Shown piece by piece: positions 56,621 to 64,000 of a stretch of DNA of 64,000 nt. The notes under the pieces were generated by a model. The model was not told where the DNA came from and ran no database searches. It saw nothing but the letters and a program-made list of their open reading frames with translations. The position numbers and the translations under genes were made by a program. The first letter of the stretch is position 1, and every line of letters begins with the position of its first letter. This stretch comes from Bacteroidota bacterium. GTDB lineage: Bacteria > Bacteroidota > Bacteroidia > Bacteroidales > VadinHA17. Location: the NCBI GenBank assembly GCA_011050615.1, contig DRFJ01000055.1:42679-106678 (forward strand), read 5' to 3'.

Positions 56621-58422
56621 GTACCAAAGGATATTTCGGAAGATTGCTTGAGGTAAACCTCAGCACCGGTAAAATAGAAAAAACAAGGATACTCGACAGT
56701 GATATACAAAATTTTCTTGGAGGACGCGGTCTGGGGGCAAAAATATTGTATGACAGGCTTAAACCGGGAACAGACCCCTTGTCACCCGAGAACATTTTGA
56801 TGTTCATGACAGGGCCTTTCGTGGCTTACCCCATACCCTCCTCCTCCAGGACCTGTGTGGTGACCAAATCTCCGCGCACAAGCCCCGTGGAGAAGAAATA
56901 CGAACACTCTTCAACACTCAGCTATGCCAATATGGGAGGCTTCTTCGGTCCGGAACTGAGATATGCGGGTTATGACGGATTGCTGGTAACAGGGAAATCG
57001 GATAAACCAGTATATATACGCATTGAAGATGACGATGTGAGAATAGAAGATGCAGGGAAATTCTGGGGGATGAAAACCGATGAATTTGATAAGATATTTC
57101 ATTCAAGCCTTGGTGAAGGAAGGTATGAATCGTGTTACATAGGACCGGCAGGTGAAAACCTGGTGCCTATGGCCTGCATCATAAATACTGCTGCAAGAGC
57201 GGCAGGCCGAGGAGGAACAGGATGCGTAATGGGCTCTAAGAACCTGAAAGCCATAGCAGTGAAAGGTTCCGGCATACCGGAGGTGGCTGATCTTAAAAAA
57301 TATAATGAACTACTGGAAAAAATCAGGGGCTCATTTATGAAAAAAGACGAAAGGGTTATGGACTGGCGTTACGGCGGCACTGCCAATGCTCTCACCTCTT
57401 CATCACGCAACGGCACCCAGGCGGTAAAAAATTACAGCGAGGGAACCTACAGCGATATTGAAAAAATAGGCACCGAAGCAAACAGGGAGAAAATCTGGAA
57501 AAGGGATTTCGCATGCTACTCATGCCAGCTGGCCTGCAAGAAAAGTGGTTTTGCCAAGGGAGCTTACGGGGTGCAGGTGCATGACGGACCAGAATATGAA
57601 ACCGGTACTATGCTGGGAGCAAACCTGTTGATATCCGACTTGAACGGACTTCATAAACTTATCTATGACGGTGATGACTATGGCATTGACATTATCTCAA
57701 CAGGTAACACCATAGGTTTTCTTATGGAAGCAATGGAGAGAGGACATATAGATGCAGGATTCCTGGATGGAATAGAACTGAGCTGGGGTAATGTTGAAGC
57801 ATCACTTGAGCTGATGAGAAAGATGGCCTACCGTGAAGGTGTGGGTGAACTGGCCTGCCGGGGTGTAAAAGAACTGTCAAGACTTATTGGGAAAGGCTCG
57901 GAAGAATATGCCATACATGTGAAAGGTCATGAGCTGGCGGCGTGGAATGTTCCTGTTAATTCATCATCATGGTCAATAACATATGCCACCTCAAACAGGG
58001 GTGCCTGTCATATGAACGGTGGTAACAGCAACAGGCAGGATGGTGCATGCCTCCGTGACTCACTGGGTGCATGCAGCTTTGCTTCATCATGGTACAGGGA
58101 TGAAGTACATTACAGGCATATATTGTCAGCGATAACAGGACTCGAATGGACAGAAGAAGAATTCAATAAGGCCGGAACACGAATATTCACCATGGAAAAA
58201 ATGTTTAATTACCGCGAAGGATTCAGACGGGCCGATGATACCATACCGGAAAAATTCTTCAATAATGAATTTACGTATGGTGACCATAAAGGGGCGATAG
58301 TCAAGCGTAACGAATTCACTAAAAATCTTGATAAGTATTATGAATCAAGAGGTTGGGATAAAACAACATCACGACCTGAAGATGATACCCTCAGGGAATT
58401 GAACCTTGAATTTACGATTTAG
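56617..58422 (+). CDS. Aldehyde ferredoxin oxidoreductase family enzyme
   Basis: A 601-residue member of the tungstopterin AOR family, normal in length. The N-terminal domain reads GYFGRLLEVNLSTGKIEKTR, then FLGGRGLGAKILYDRL. The cofactor-binding segment is AARAAGRGGTGCVMGSKNLKA. The [4Fe-4S] ligands are C-x2-C-x3-C in CYSCQLACKKSG and a later Cys in DSLGACSFA. AOR enzymes interconvert aldehydes and acids with ferredoxin. Relatives such as YdhV have unclear substrates. Paired with a Tat ferredoxin and a TRAP transporter, it may oxidise or reduce an organic acid or aldehyde in the periplasm. Confidence 0.93.
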   Translation: MSTKGYFGRLLEVNLSTGKIEKTRILDSDIQNFLGGRGLGAKILYDRLKPGTDPLSPENILMFMTGPFVAYPIPSSSRTCVVTKSPRTSPVEKKYEHSSTLSYANMGGFFGPELRYAGYDGLLVTGKSDKPVYIRIEDDDVRIEDAGKFWGMKTDEFDKIFHSSLGEGRYESCYIGPAGENLVPMACIINTAARAAGRGGTGCVMGSKNLKAIAVKGSGIPEVADLKKYNELLEKIRGSFMKKDERVMDWRYGGTANALTSSSRNGTQAVKNYSEGTYSDIEKIGTEANREKIWKRDFACYSCQLACKKSGFAKGAYGVQVHDGPEYETGTMLGANLLISDLNGLHKLIYDGDDYGIDIISTGNTIGFLMEAMERGHIDAGFLDGIELSWGNVEASLELMRKMAYREGVGELACRGVKELSRLIGKGSEEYAIHVKGHELAAWNVPVNSSSWSITYATSNRGACHMNGGNSNRQDGACLRDSLGACSFASSWYRDEVHYRHILSAITGLEWTEEEFNKAGTRIFTMEKMFNYREGFRRADDTIPEKFFNNEFTYGDHKGAIVKRNEFTKNLDKYYESRGWDKTTSRPEDDTLRELNLEFTI

Positions 58423-58479
58423 TATTTATCGGCTTATTTTTGTTTCTTGCATGATGTAAATGATTATTATTCAACCTGG

Positions 58480-59484
58480 ATGAAAATCATAAGATTTTCT
58501 TTGCTGGTATTATTCGTATTACTGTCCGCAGCTTGTACACATGAAAGCAAGGTACGGGTATTAAAGCTTGCGCACGGACTCGACACTGAACATCCCGTTC
58601 ATAAGAGCATGGTTTACATGGCCGAAATACTGAAGGAGGAATCAGGGGGCAGTCTTGTAATTAGCATATACCCATCGGCACAACTTGGATCTGAAAGGCA
58701 ATGCATTGAACTGTTGCAGATAGGAAGCCTGGATATGACGAAAGTATCTGCTTCGGCACTGGAAGGTTTTGCACCTGCCTACAAGGTGCTCAGTTTACCC
58801 TTTATTTTCGACAACAGGGAACATTCCTATGAAATACTCGATGGTGCAGTCGGCAGAGAAATTTTACTGTCATCAGAAAAATACTGGCTCAGAGGCCTTA
58901 CCTTTTATGATGCCGGCAGCAGGAGTTTCTACACCAAAGACAGGCCGGTAAAACATCCTGACGACCTGAAAGGACTGAGTATAAGAGTAATGAAAAGTCC
59001 AACAGCTATGGAGATGATAAACAGTTTCGGTGGAAACCCTACACCTATTTCGTGGGGTGAGCTATACACATCATTGCAAACAGGCCGTGTAGATGCTGCT
59101 GAAAATAACCCACCCAGCTTTTTTCATTCGCACCATTATGAAGTGTGCAAATATTATTGCCTCGACGAGCATACCTCAGTGCCTGATGTATTGTTAATAA
59201 GCACAATAACGTGGGAGCAGATGAAAGAAAAAGAAAGAAAATGGCTGGAAGATGCTGCCCGTCGTTCATCTTTATACCAGCGCAAGTTGTGGATTGAAGA
59301 TGAGAAAGAATCCATGAGGCAGTTAGAAGCAGCGGGTACAATTATTATAGCCTCTGAAGAAATTGACAGGGAAGCTTTCCGGGATGCCGTGGAACCAATG
59401 TATGAAAAGGCTTCATCCGATCCGGTGGTCGGGCAGCTTATTGAAAGGATAAAACAGAGCACCAGGTATGAGGAAAATAATTGA
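58480..59484 (+). CDS. TRAP transporter substrate-binding lipoprotein (DctP)
   Basis: A protein of about 334 residues with lipobox SAAC (signal MKIIRFSLLVLFVLLSAAC). It captures an organic acid in the periplasm for the membrane subunits. The carboxylate-binding Arg is in GLSIRVMKSP, and AAENNPPSFF is in the usual place for the second ligand loop. PSAQLGSERQCIELLQIGSLD is typical of the family. The AENN motif suggests a sugar acid or similar but does not fix the substrate. I start at ATG 58480. An upstream TTG (58447) would disrupt the signal peptide. The gene lies 57 bases after the AOR gene and overlaps dctQ by 17 bases. Confidence 0.9.
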   Translation: MKIIRFSLLVLFVLLSAACTHESKVRVLKLAHGLDTEHPVHKSMVYMAEILKEESGGSLVISIYPSAQLGSERQCIELLQIGSLDMTKVSASALEGFAPAYKVLSLPFIFDNREHSYEILDGAVGREILLSSEKYWLRGLTFYDAGSRSFYTKDRPVKHPDDLKGLSIRVMKSPTAMEMINSFGGNPTPISWGELYTSLQTGRVDAAENNPPSFFHSHHYEVCKYYCLDEHTSVPDVLLISTITWEQMKEKERKWLEDAARRSSLYQRKLWIEDEKESMRQLEAAGTIIIASEEIDREAFRDAVEPMYEKASSDPVVGQLIERIKQSTRYEENN

Positions 59485-59980
59485 TCTTATTCTCAGCAGA
59501 CTTGTAATAATATTAATGTCATTACTTGTTATTGATGTTTTGCTCCAGGTATTTGCCGGTATCTTCATAAGCAAATCCAATCCTTTCTCTTTTACCGATG
59601 AGCTGGCGGAGTTCCTTCTTATATGGGTGGGTCTCCTGGGGGCTGCCTATGTGACAGGACAGAAACAACACCTGGCTATAGAACTCATTAGCAATAAATT
59701 ATCAGAAAGAAACCTGCTTCAGCTTAAGATATTCATAAACATTCTGATTGCTTTGTTTGCTGTCCTGGTTTTGATTACGGGAGGCATCAGGTTTGTACTG
59801 ATAAATATTAAGCTGGAACAGTTATCGGCAGCAATGCAGCTGCCCATGTGGTATGTGTACCTTGTATTGCCACTGAGCGGTTTTTTTATAATATATTATG
59901 TGATAGATGATATCAAGCTTCTGTGGATAAAGGCTACCCTACAACAATTAAGAAAAGGAAACAGAAATATTAGCAACTAA
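59468..59980 (+). CDS. TRAP transporter small membrane subunit (DctQ)
   Basis: A 170-residue protein with about four membrane helices, matching DctQ. It carries SFTDELAEFLLIWVGLLGAAY and the conserved LAIELI segment near helix two. It joins DctP-bound substrate delivery to the large subunit. It overlaps dctP and ends two bases before dctM. Confidence 0.9.
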   Translation: MRKIIDLILSRLVIILMSLLVIDVLLQVFAGIFISKSNPFSFTDELAEFLLIWVGLLGAAYVTGQKQHLAIELISNKLSERNLLQLKIFINILIALFAVLVLITGGIRFVLINIKLEQLSAAMQLPMWYVYLVLPLSGFFIIYYVIDDIKLLWIKATLQQLRKGNRNISN

Positions 59981-59982
59981 AT

Positions 59983-61287
59983 ATGGAACTCTCAAGCATC
60001 TTAATACTGCTTATAAGTTTCTTCCTTTTGCTGGCAATAGGTGTTCCCATTGCCTACAGCATAGGCATCAGTGCCATGCTTACCATGCTTGCCGGCATAC
60101 TGCCCATACCTGCTTTCACCACCCTGGCACAGAGGATGTCGACAGGCCTTCAGAGCTTCCCTTTGCTGGCCATCCCCTTCTTTATTCTTGCCGGCCAGTT
60201 AATGAATCATGGTGGCATTGCCCACAGGCTGATTGAATTTGCAAAGGTGCTGGTGGGTCGTTTACCGGGCGGACTAGCCTTTGTTAATATTATGGCCAAC
60301 ATGTTGTTTGGTGCAATATCAGGGTCAGCTGCCGCATCAGCCAGTGCCATAGGGACAATTATGACACCAAAGATGGCAGATGAAGGATATGATCGCTCCT
60401 TTGCTGCAGCTGTCAATATCAGCTCCTCCTCCACCGGTCTGACTATACCCCCAAGCAATATTCTGATAGTGTATTCACTGGCGAGCGGAGGCTTATCTGT
60501 TGCTGCACTTTTTCTTGCCGGATACATACCCGGGATACTAACGGGGCTCTTCCTTATGGGTATTGCTGCTGCCACGGTCTACAGGAAACATTATCCCGCA
60601 GGTGAGCGCACCGGTTTCAAAAGAGGATTAATTATTTTCCTCGATGCCATACCAAGCCTGTTATTGCTGGTGATAGTGATCGGAGGCATCACAAGCGGAA
60701 TTTTTACCGCCACTGAAGCTTCAGCCGTGGCTGTTTTGTATACACTTATACTAGGTGCGATATACCGTGAGATTAAAATTAAGGATCTGCCTTCAATGAT
60801 CCTTAAATCGGTTCAGACAAGTTCCATTGTCCTCTTCCTTGTTGCAACATCCCTTGGGCTTTCCTGGGTGATGTCATATGAAAACATACCACAGGAGGTA
60901 AGTCATGCCCTGCTGGGACTGTCTTCGAACAAAATCGTTATACTCCTTATAATTAATTTTATACTCCTGATAGTCGGCACTTTCATGGATATGACTCCAG
61001 CAGTGCTTATTTTCACTCCCATCTTCCTGCCCATTGTGACCGGGCCCGAAATAGGACTTGATCCGGTACATTTCGGCATAATTATGGTCCTTAACCTCTG
61101 TGTTGGCCTGACAACGCCGCCTGTAGGATCCCTCCTTTTCATAGGATGCTCAGTCGCTGATATTGGCATAGAGAAGGTAATAAAGCCGCTTATCCCGATG
61201 TTTATTGCAATGATCGTTGTATTGCTCCTGGTAACCTATTTTCCTGATCTCAGCCTCTGGCTGCCAGGTATTTTTGGCAAGTTATGA
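59983..61287 (+). CDS. TRAP transporter large membrane subunit (DctM)
   Basis: A 434-residue sodium-coupled transporter with about 12 membrane helices. Family segments are LQSFPLLAIPFFILAGQLMN, FGAISGSAAASASAIGTIM, SSSSTGLTIPPSNILIVYSL, the helical-hairpin motif GTFMDMTPAVLIFTPIF and NLCVGLTTPPVGSLLF. Together with DctP and DctQ it imports an unknown organic acid. It is the last gene of the operon; the ferredoxin and AOR genes are the first two. Confidence 0.95.
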   Translation: MELSSILILLISFFLLLAIGVPIAYSIGISAMLTMLAGILPIPAFTTLAQRMSTGLQSFPLLAIPFFILAGQLMNHGGIAHRLIEFAKVLVGRLPGGLAFVNIMANMLFGAISGSAAASASAIGTIMTPKMADEGYDRSFAAAVNISSSSTGLTIPPSNILIVYSLASGGLSVAALFLAGYIPGILTGLFLMGIAAATVYRKHYPAGERTGFKRGLIIFLDAIPSLLLLVIVIGGITSGIFTATEASAVAVLYTLILGAIYREIKIKDLPSMILKSVQTSSIVLFLVATSLGLSWVMSYENIPQEVSHALLGLSSNKIVILLIINFILLIVGTFMDMTPAVLIFTPIFLPIVTGPEIGLDPVHFGIIMVLNLCVGLTTPPVGSLLFIGCSVADIGIEKVIKPLIPMFIAMIVVLLLVTYFPDLSLWLPGIFGKL

Positions 61288-61297
61288 AAAAAATATA

Positions 61298-61329
61298 GGC
61301 TAAGGTTAACATGGTATGGCTAAGGTTAA
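61298..61329. repeat. 12-bp direct repeat with 20-base period
   Basis: GGCTAAGGTTAA occurs at 61298-61309 and 61318-61329, eight bases apart, just after the DctM stop codon. Such spacing could be a regulator site for the following gene, or a chance duplication. Confidence 0.6.
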
Positions 61330-61461
61330 GGCTATAACTTCCCTGGCAAAGAAAGTAAAAGGAATGGTATGTGATTGCATATATTCAGGATTTTCTAAAT
61401 TGCATGCTGAATGGGAAATAACATATTAGCAAATCAAGAAGGGCAAACAGACTCAAAAAGA

Positions 61462-62238
61462 ATGAATAATAGTAAGAAACAATGGTACGAAACACTGTTT
61501 GAGAATTACGGTGAAAAATACGACAGTGAAAGTTTCACACAGGGCACAAGCGGTGAATGTGATTTTATTGAAAGGGAGCTTAACTACGATAAAAGCCACA
61601 AAATCCTGGATGTAGGATGCGGCACTGGAAGACATACAATAGAGCTTACCAGGAGAGGATACAGTCTTACCGGCATTGATTTATCTGAGTCACAGCTCAA
61701 AAGAGCAAGAGAAAAAGCTGAGAACAGTGAGCTTAGAATTAATTTTCAGCAACATGATGCCAGGAATTTACCTTTTGAAAATGAATTTGATGTAGCAATA
61801 ATGCTTTGCGAAGGAGGATTCCCCCTGATGGAAACTGACGAGATGAATTTCGGGATACTGAAGAGCGTTACTAAGTCACTGAAGGCAAAGGGGAAGTTTA
61901 TTTTTACAACTCTTAACGGATTATTCCCCTTATACCATTCCGTTGAGGAATTTTGTGATTCAACAGGCGGTGATGGCAATGCTACATATAGAAGTACCAC
62001 CTTTGACCTTATGACTTTTCGCGACCATAATAAAACGGAGTTTGAAGATGATAACGGTAATAAAAAGACACTTGAGGCAAACGAGAGGTATTACGTCCCC
62101 AGTGAAATAACCTGGCTATTAAAATCACTTGGCTACAGGAAGATTGAGATTTTCGGGGCCCGTCTCGGGGCCTTTTCCAGGAATGACAGGCTGACCACTG
62201 AAGACTTCGAAATGCTGGTGATAGCTGAAAAACAATAA
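61462..62238 (+). CDS. Class I SAM-dependent methyltransferase
   Basis: A protein of about 258 residues. The SAM motif is ILDVGCGTGRHTIEL, followed by LTGIDLSESQLKRAREKA and QQHDARNLPFENEFDVAIM. The C-terminal half includes YYVPSEITWLLKSLGYRKIE. Small-molecule methylation is likely, but the substrate is unknown. I start at ATG 61462 (MNNSKKQWYETLFENYGEKYD), which fits relatives better than the in-frame ATG at 61411. Confidence 0.85.
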   Translation: MNNSKKQWYETLFENYGEKYDSESFTQGTSGECDFIERELNYDKSHKILDVGCGTGRHTIELTRRGYSLTGIDLSESQLKRAREKAENSELRINFQQHDARNLPFENEFDVAIMLCEGGFPLMETDEMNFGILKSVTKSLKAKGKFIFTTLNGLFPLYHSVEEFCDSTGGDGNATYRSTTFDLMTFRDHNKTEFEDDNGNKKTLEANERYYVPSEITWLLKSLGYRKIEIFGARLGAFSRNDRLTTEDFEMLVIAEKQ

Positions 62239-62248
62239 TGAATATTCC

Positions 62249-63031
62249 GTGAAGATTAGATCATTACGCTATAGAATACTTACACTGCTGCTCTTGTCTT
62301 CTTACCTTATGTTCACCTATAACACTTTTGACGGATGGTGGTATTCATCCATAGGGACGCTATTGGTACTTTTTTTCAGCTATTTGATATGGGGCAAGAA
62401 TTTCCCTGATGTTACAGGTTTAAGGCTTTCAGTAAAAACCATTTTAACAACCCTCATGCTTACTGTTACGATTATAGCTTGTTCTGTGATAATAATTAGC
62501 TATATAGGTTCTAAAAATGGAGTTACTATTCACTATACAAATTTCGGCAAATATTACCATAATATATTTTATATTCTCAATGAAGAAATAATACTGGGCG
62601 GCATAACTATATATTTATTACTAAACAAATATAAGATCGCTCCGCTTAAAGCCTCTGTCGGTCTTGCCCTGGTATTTTCTTTAATCCATTTTGTATTTTA
62701 TAAATGGATTTTCCTTGAAACGGGAATAATAAAGGTTGAAACATTGATAGTCCTGTGCCTCGTTGGATTTTTAAGAAATAACCTTATAATTATTTTTGGG
62801 CATATAGGATATTCCTGGGCCTTGCATTTCGGATGGATGGTTGTAATGTTCGGAAGTGCCCCATCACGGGTTAATACATTTACAGGCCTTAGCGAACCGG
62901 AGAGATTTAATATGTTTTTAGGATCCTTTGAAATGCTGGCACTCACAGGCATCCTCGCCGGAATAAGTCTTGGCTATATGATTAAAAAGATGCGATCCAT
63001 AATGCACCATGCAGGGAATACAAAAGTATAG
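62249..63031 (+). CDS. CPBP-like intramembrane protein with incomplete catalytic motif
   Basis: A 260-residue protein with about seven membrane helices. The CPBP motifs are partly present: EEIILGG (the usual EExxxR lacks its Arg), VFSLIH (FxxxH) and ALHFGWM for the third motif. Such proteins can be metalloproteases or, without full motifs, accessory membrane proteins. The start is GTG at 62249, since no in-frame ATG fits. It lies 10 bases after the methyltransferase. Confidence 0.7.
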   Translation: MKIRSLRYRILTLLLLSSYLMFTYNTFDGWWYSSIGTLLVLFFSYLIWGKNFPDVTGLRLSVKTILTTLMLTVTIIACSVIIISYIGSKNGVTIHYTNFGKYYHNIFYILNEEIILGGITIYLLLNKYKIAPLKASVGLALVFSLIHFVFYKWIFLETGIIKVETLIVLCLVGFLRNNLIIIFGHIGYSWALHFGWMVVMFGSAPSRVNTFTGLSEPERFNMFLGSFEMLALTGILAGISLGYMIKKMRSIMHHAGNTKV

Positions 63032-63070
63032 CTGAAATCCAGTAAGATCGAATAAGGATTAGAAATAACA

Positions 63071-63120
63071 CTCAAACCTCCATATTATGGGCATATGCAT
63101 ATTATGGTACGGGTTTTGAG
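63071..63120. repeat. Dyad with nested palindrome and direct repeat
   Basis: CTCAAACC (63071-63078) faces GGTTTTGAG (63112-63120). Between them the direct repeat CATATTATGG occurs at 63081-63090 and 63098-63107, flanking the palindrome GCATATGC (63091-63098). The structure is centred near 63095 and lies 42 bases before the final gene, so it may be an operator or an RNA hairpin. Confidence 0.5.
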
Positions 63121-63141
63121 GTGTTTATAATGAAGATACAG

Positions 63142-63161
63142 CTCTTCTAAAATTAAAAGAG
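63142..63161 (+). promoter_or_regulatory. Hairpin abutting the start codon of the last gene
   Basis: CTCTT (63142-63146) pairs with AAGAG (63157-63161), and the ATG begins at 63162. A stem this close to the start could lower translation. Confidence 0.3.
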
Positions 63162-64000
63162 ATGAAAAAAATAATAATCACATCGATCCTCACACTCCTG
63201 ATAACAGGATGGAACGCAATAGGGGCACCGGACTACCCTGATGAATATCTGGGCCTGCCGGGCGACAATCTGAATCTTTATGCCGTAATGAAATTGTTCC
63301 AGGAATCTGAAACACTTGAAGGCTTTGAAAGGAATCTGAACATAGAGGATTCAAGGATAAACAATCTCGACCTTAATGGCGATAACATGGTTGATTATTT
63401 AACAGTTTCTGATTATGTTGACGGAAATGTTCATACAATAGTATTGAGAGCTTTTCTTAATCAGTATGAAAGCCAGGATGTGGCTGTTTTTGTTGTTGAA
63501 CAATTACGAAACGGGGAAGTACGGATACAGCTTATTGGCGACGAAGCTTTGTACGGGGAAAATTATATAATTGAACCCATTTATTCCGAAACACCCAATC
63601 CCGGCTATATAGGCAGAACGGGGAACAGATCAGGTGTGACTGTTGTTACTACAAACTATTATGATATAGCCGCCTGGCCGGTGATAAGGTATATCTGCCA
63701 TCCCGCCTATGTGGTCTGGCGCTCATCATGGTACTGGGGTTATTACCCGGTTTACTGGGATCCCTGGAGTCCCTATTACTGGCACTTCTATTACGGGTAC
63801 CACTATAACTGGAACACCTATTATCACAGGAACTACAGGCCCTGGAAACATGTTCGCTGGAACAGGTATGACAGGTTTTACAGCAACAGGGTTAGAGTAT
63901 ATTCACCAACAGTAGTGGTAAACATAAACAGAGGTGTTTACAGGGACACCTACTCACGGCCCGATCAGAAAAGAGCCGGTGAAGAGCTTTATGCCAGAAC
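63162..64000 (+). CDS. Exported Trp/Tyr-rich protein, 3' end cut by window
   Basis: From ATG at 63162 the frame is open for 279 codons to the window edge. Residues 1-22 are a signal peptide (MKKIIITSILTLLITGWNAI then GAPDYP). Residues about 25-150 resemble the N-terminal domain of Bacteroidota exported hypothetical proteins, with short repeated LYAVMKLFQESETLEGFE and DLNGDNMVDYLTVSDYVDG. From about 180 a stretch is extremely rich in Trp, Tyr and His (WRSSWYWGYYPVYWDPWS and onward). No known catalytic motif is seen. It lies downstream of the dyad at 63071-63120. Confidence 0.75.
   Translation, partial: MKKIIITSILTLLITGWNAIGAPDYPDEYLGLPGDNLNLYAVMKLFQESETLEGFERNLNIEDSRINNLDLNGDNMVDYLTVSDYVDGNVHTIVLRAFLNQYESQDVAVFVVEQLRNGEVRIQLIGDEALYGENYIIEPIYSETPNPGYIGRTGNRSGVTVVTTNYYDIAAWPVIRYICHPAYVVWRSSWYWGYYPVYWDPWSPYYWHFYYGYHYNWNTYYHRNYRPWKHVRWNRYDRFYSNRVRVYSPTVVVNINRGVYRDTYSRPDQKRAGEELYAR

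Overview
The window is a stretch of chromosome from an uncultured or little-studied member of the Bacteroidota, most likely Bacteroidales or Marinilabiliales. The evidence is the gene families (a Bacteroidota-type LptD, PD40 and FKBP lipoproteins, an orphan SiaC-like protein, a DUF721 gene beside recF, a 1111-residue SecA with a SEC-C tail), the near absence of Shine-Dalgarno sequences, and repeated matches to the Bacteroidota -7 promoter box TAnnTTTG. The DNA is moderately AT-rich, densely coded on both strands and shows no phage, insertion sequence, CRISPR array, rRNA or tRNA that I can support. It reads as core genome with a few accessory modules.

Layout. 1-7000: a TPR protein cut by the window edge, a 0.5 kb gap holding a candidate small RNA, a PD40 lipoprotein, then folD, ffh and argS on the minus strand. 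The argS start region is tandemly triplicated. 7000-12650: an orphan SiaC-like protein, then an AmmeMemoRadiSam cluster: a secreted Memo-AMMECR1 fusion, a polytopic spermidine-synthase-like membrane protein and a radical SAM enzyme with a Tat-like leader. 12650-24200: ligA, a conserved hypothetical, dapA, secA, ferritin, a sensor kinase and response regulator pair, dnaX. 24300-25460: the rpsF-rpsR-rplI ribosomal operon with a clear promoter. 25470-30720: ridA, lptD, and a divergent amidase-MCE pair, an envelope-building locus. 30960-33560: dnaA and galK one base apart. 33560-41470: a large secreted glycosidase-like/SUMF1 fusion, a tiny lipoprotein, an MBL hydrolase, an RsmI-like methyltransferase and a 1026-residue BNR-repeat protein. 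41500-47000: two FKBP lipoproteins, an NrnA-like DHH phosphoesterase, ndk, the DUF721-recF pair, a TPR membrane protein and ribH. 46980-53990: an addB-radical SAM-addA operon. 54000-55800: a GNAT acetyltransferase and mnmA. 55920-61290: a Tat-exported four-cluster ferredoxin, an aldehyde ferredoxin oxidoreductase family enzyme and a three-gene TRAP transporter. 61460-64000: a methyltransferase, a CPBP-like membrane protein and a secreted Trp/Tyr-rich protein cut by the window end.

The two modules most likely to hold undescribed biology are the AmmeMemoRadiSam cluster (7564-12649), in which every component carries an export or membrane signal, and the Tat-ferredoxin/AOR/TRAP operon (55922-61287), which looks like a periplasmic tungsten or molybdenum redox enzyme paired with uptake of an organic acid. 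Function in both cases is inferred from families and context. No search was run.
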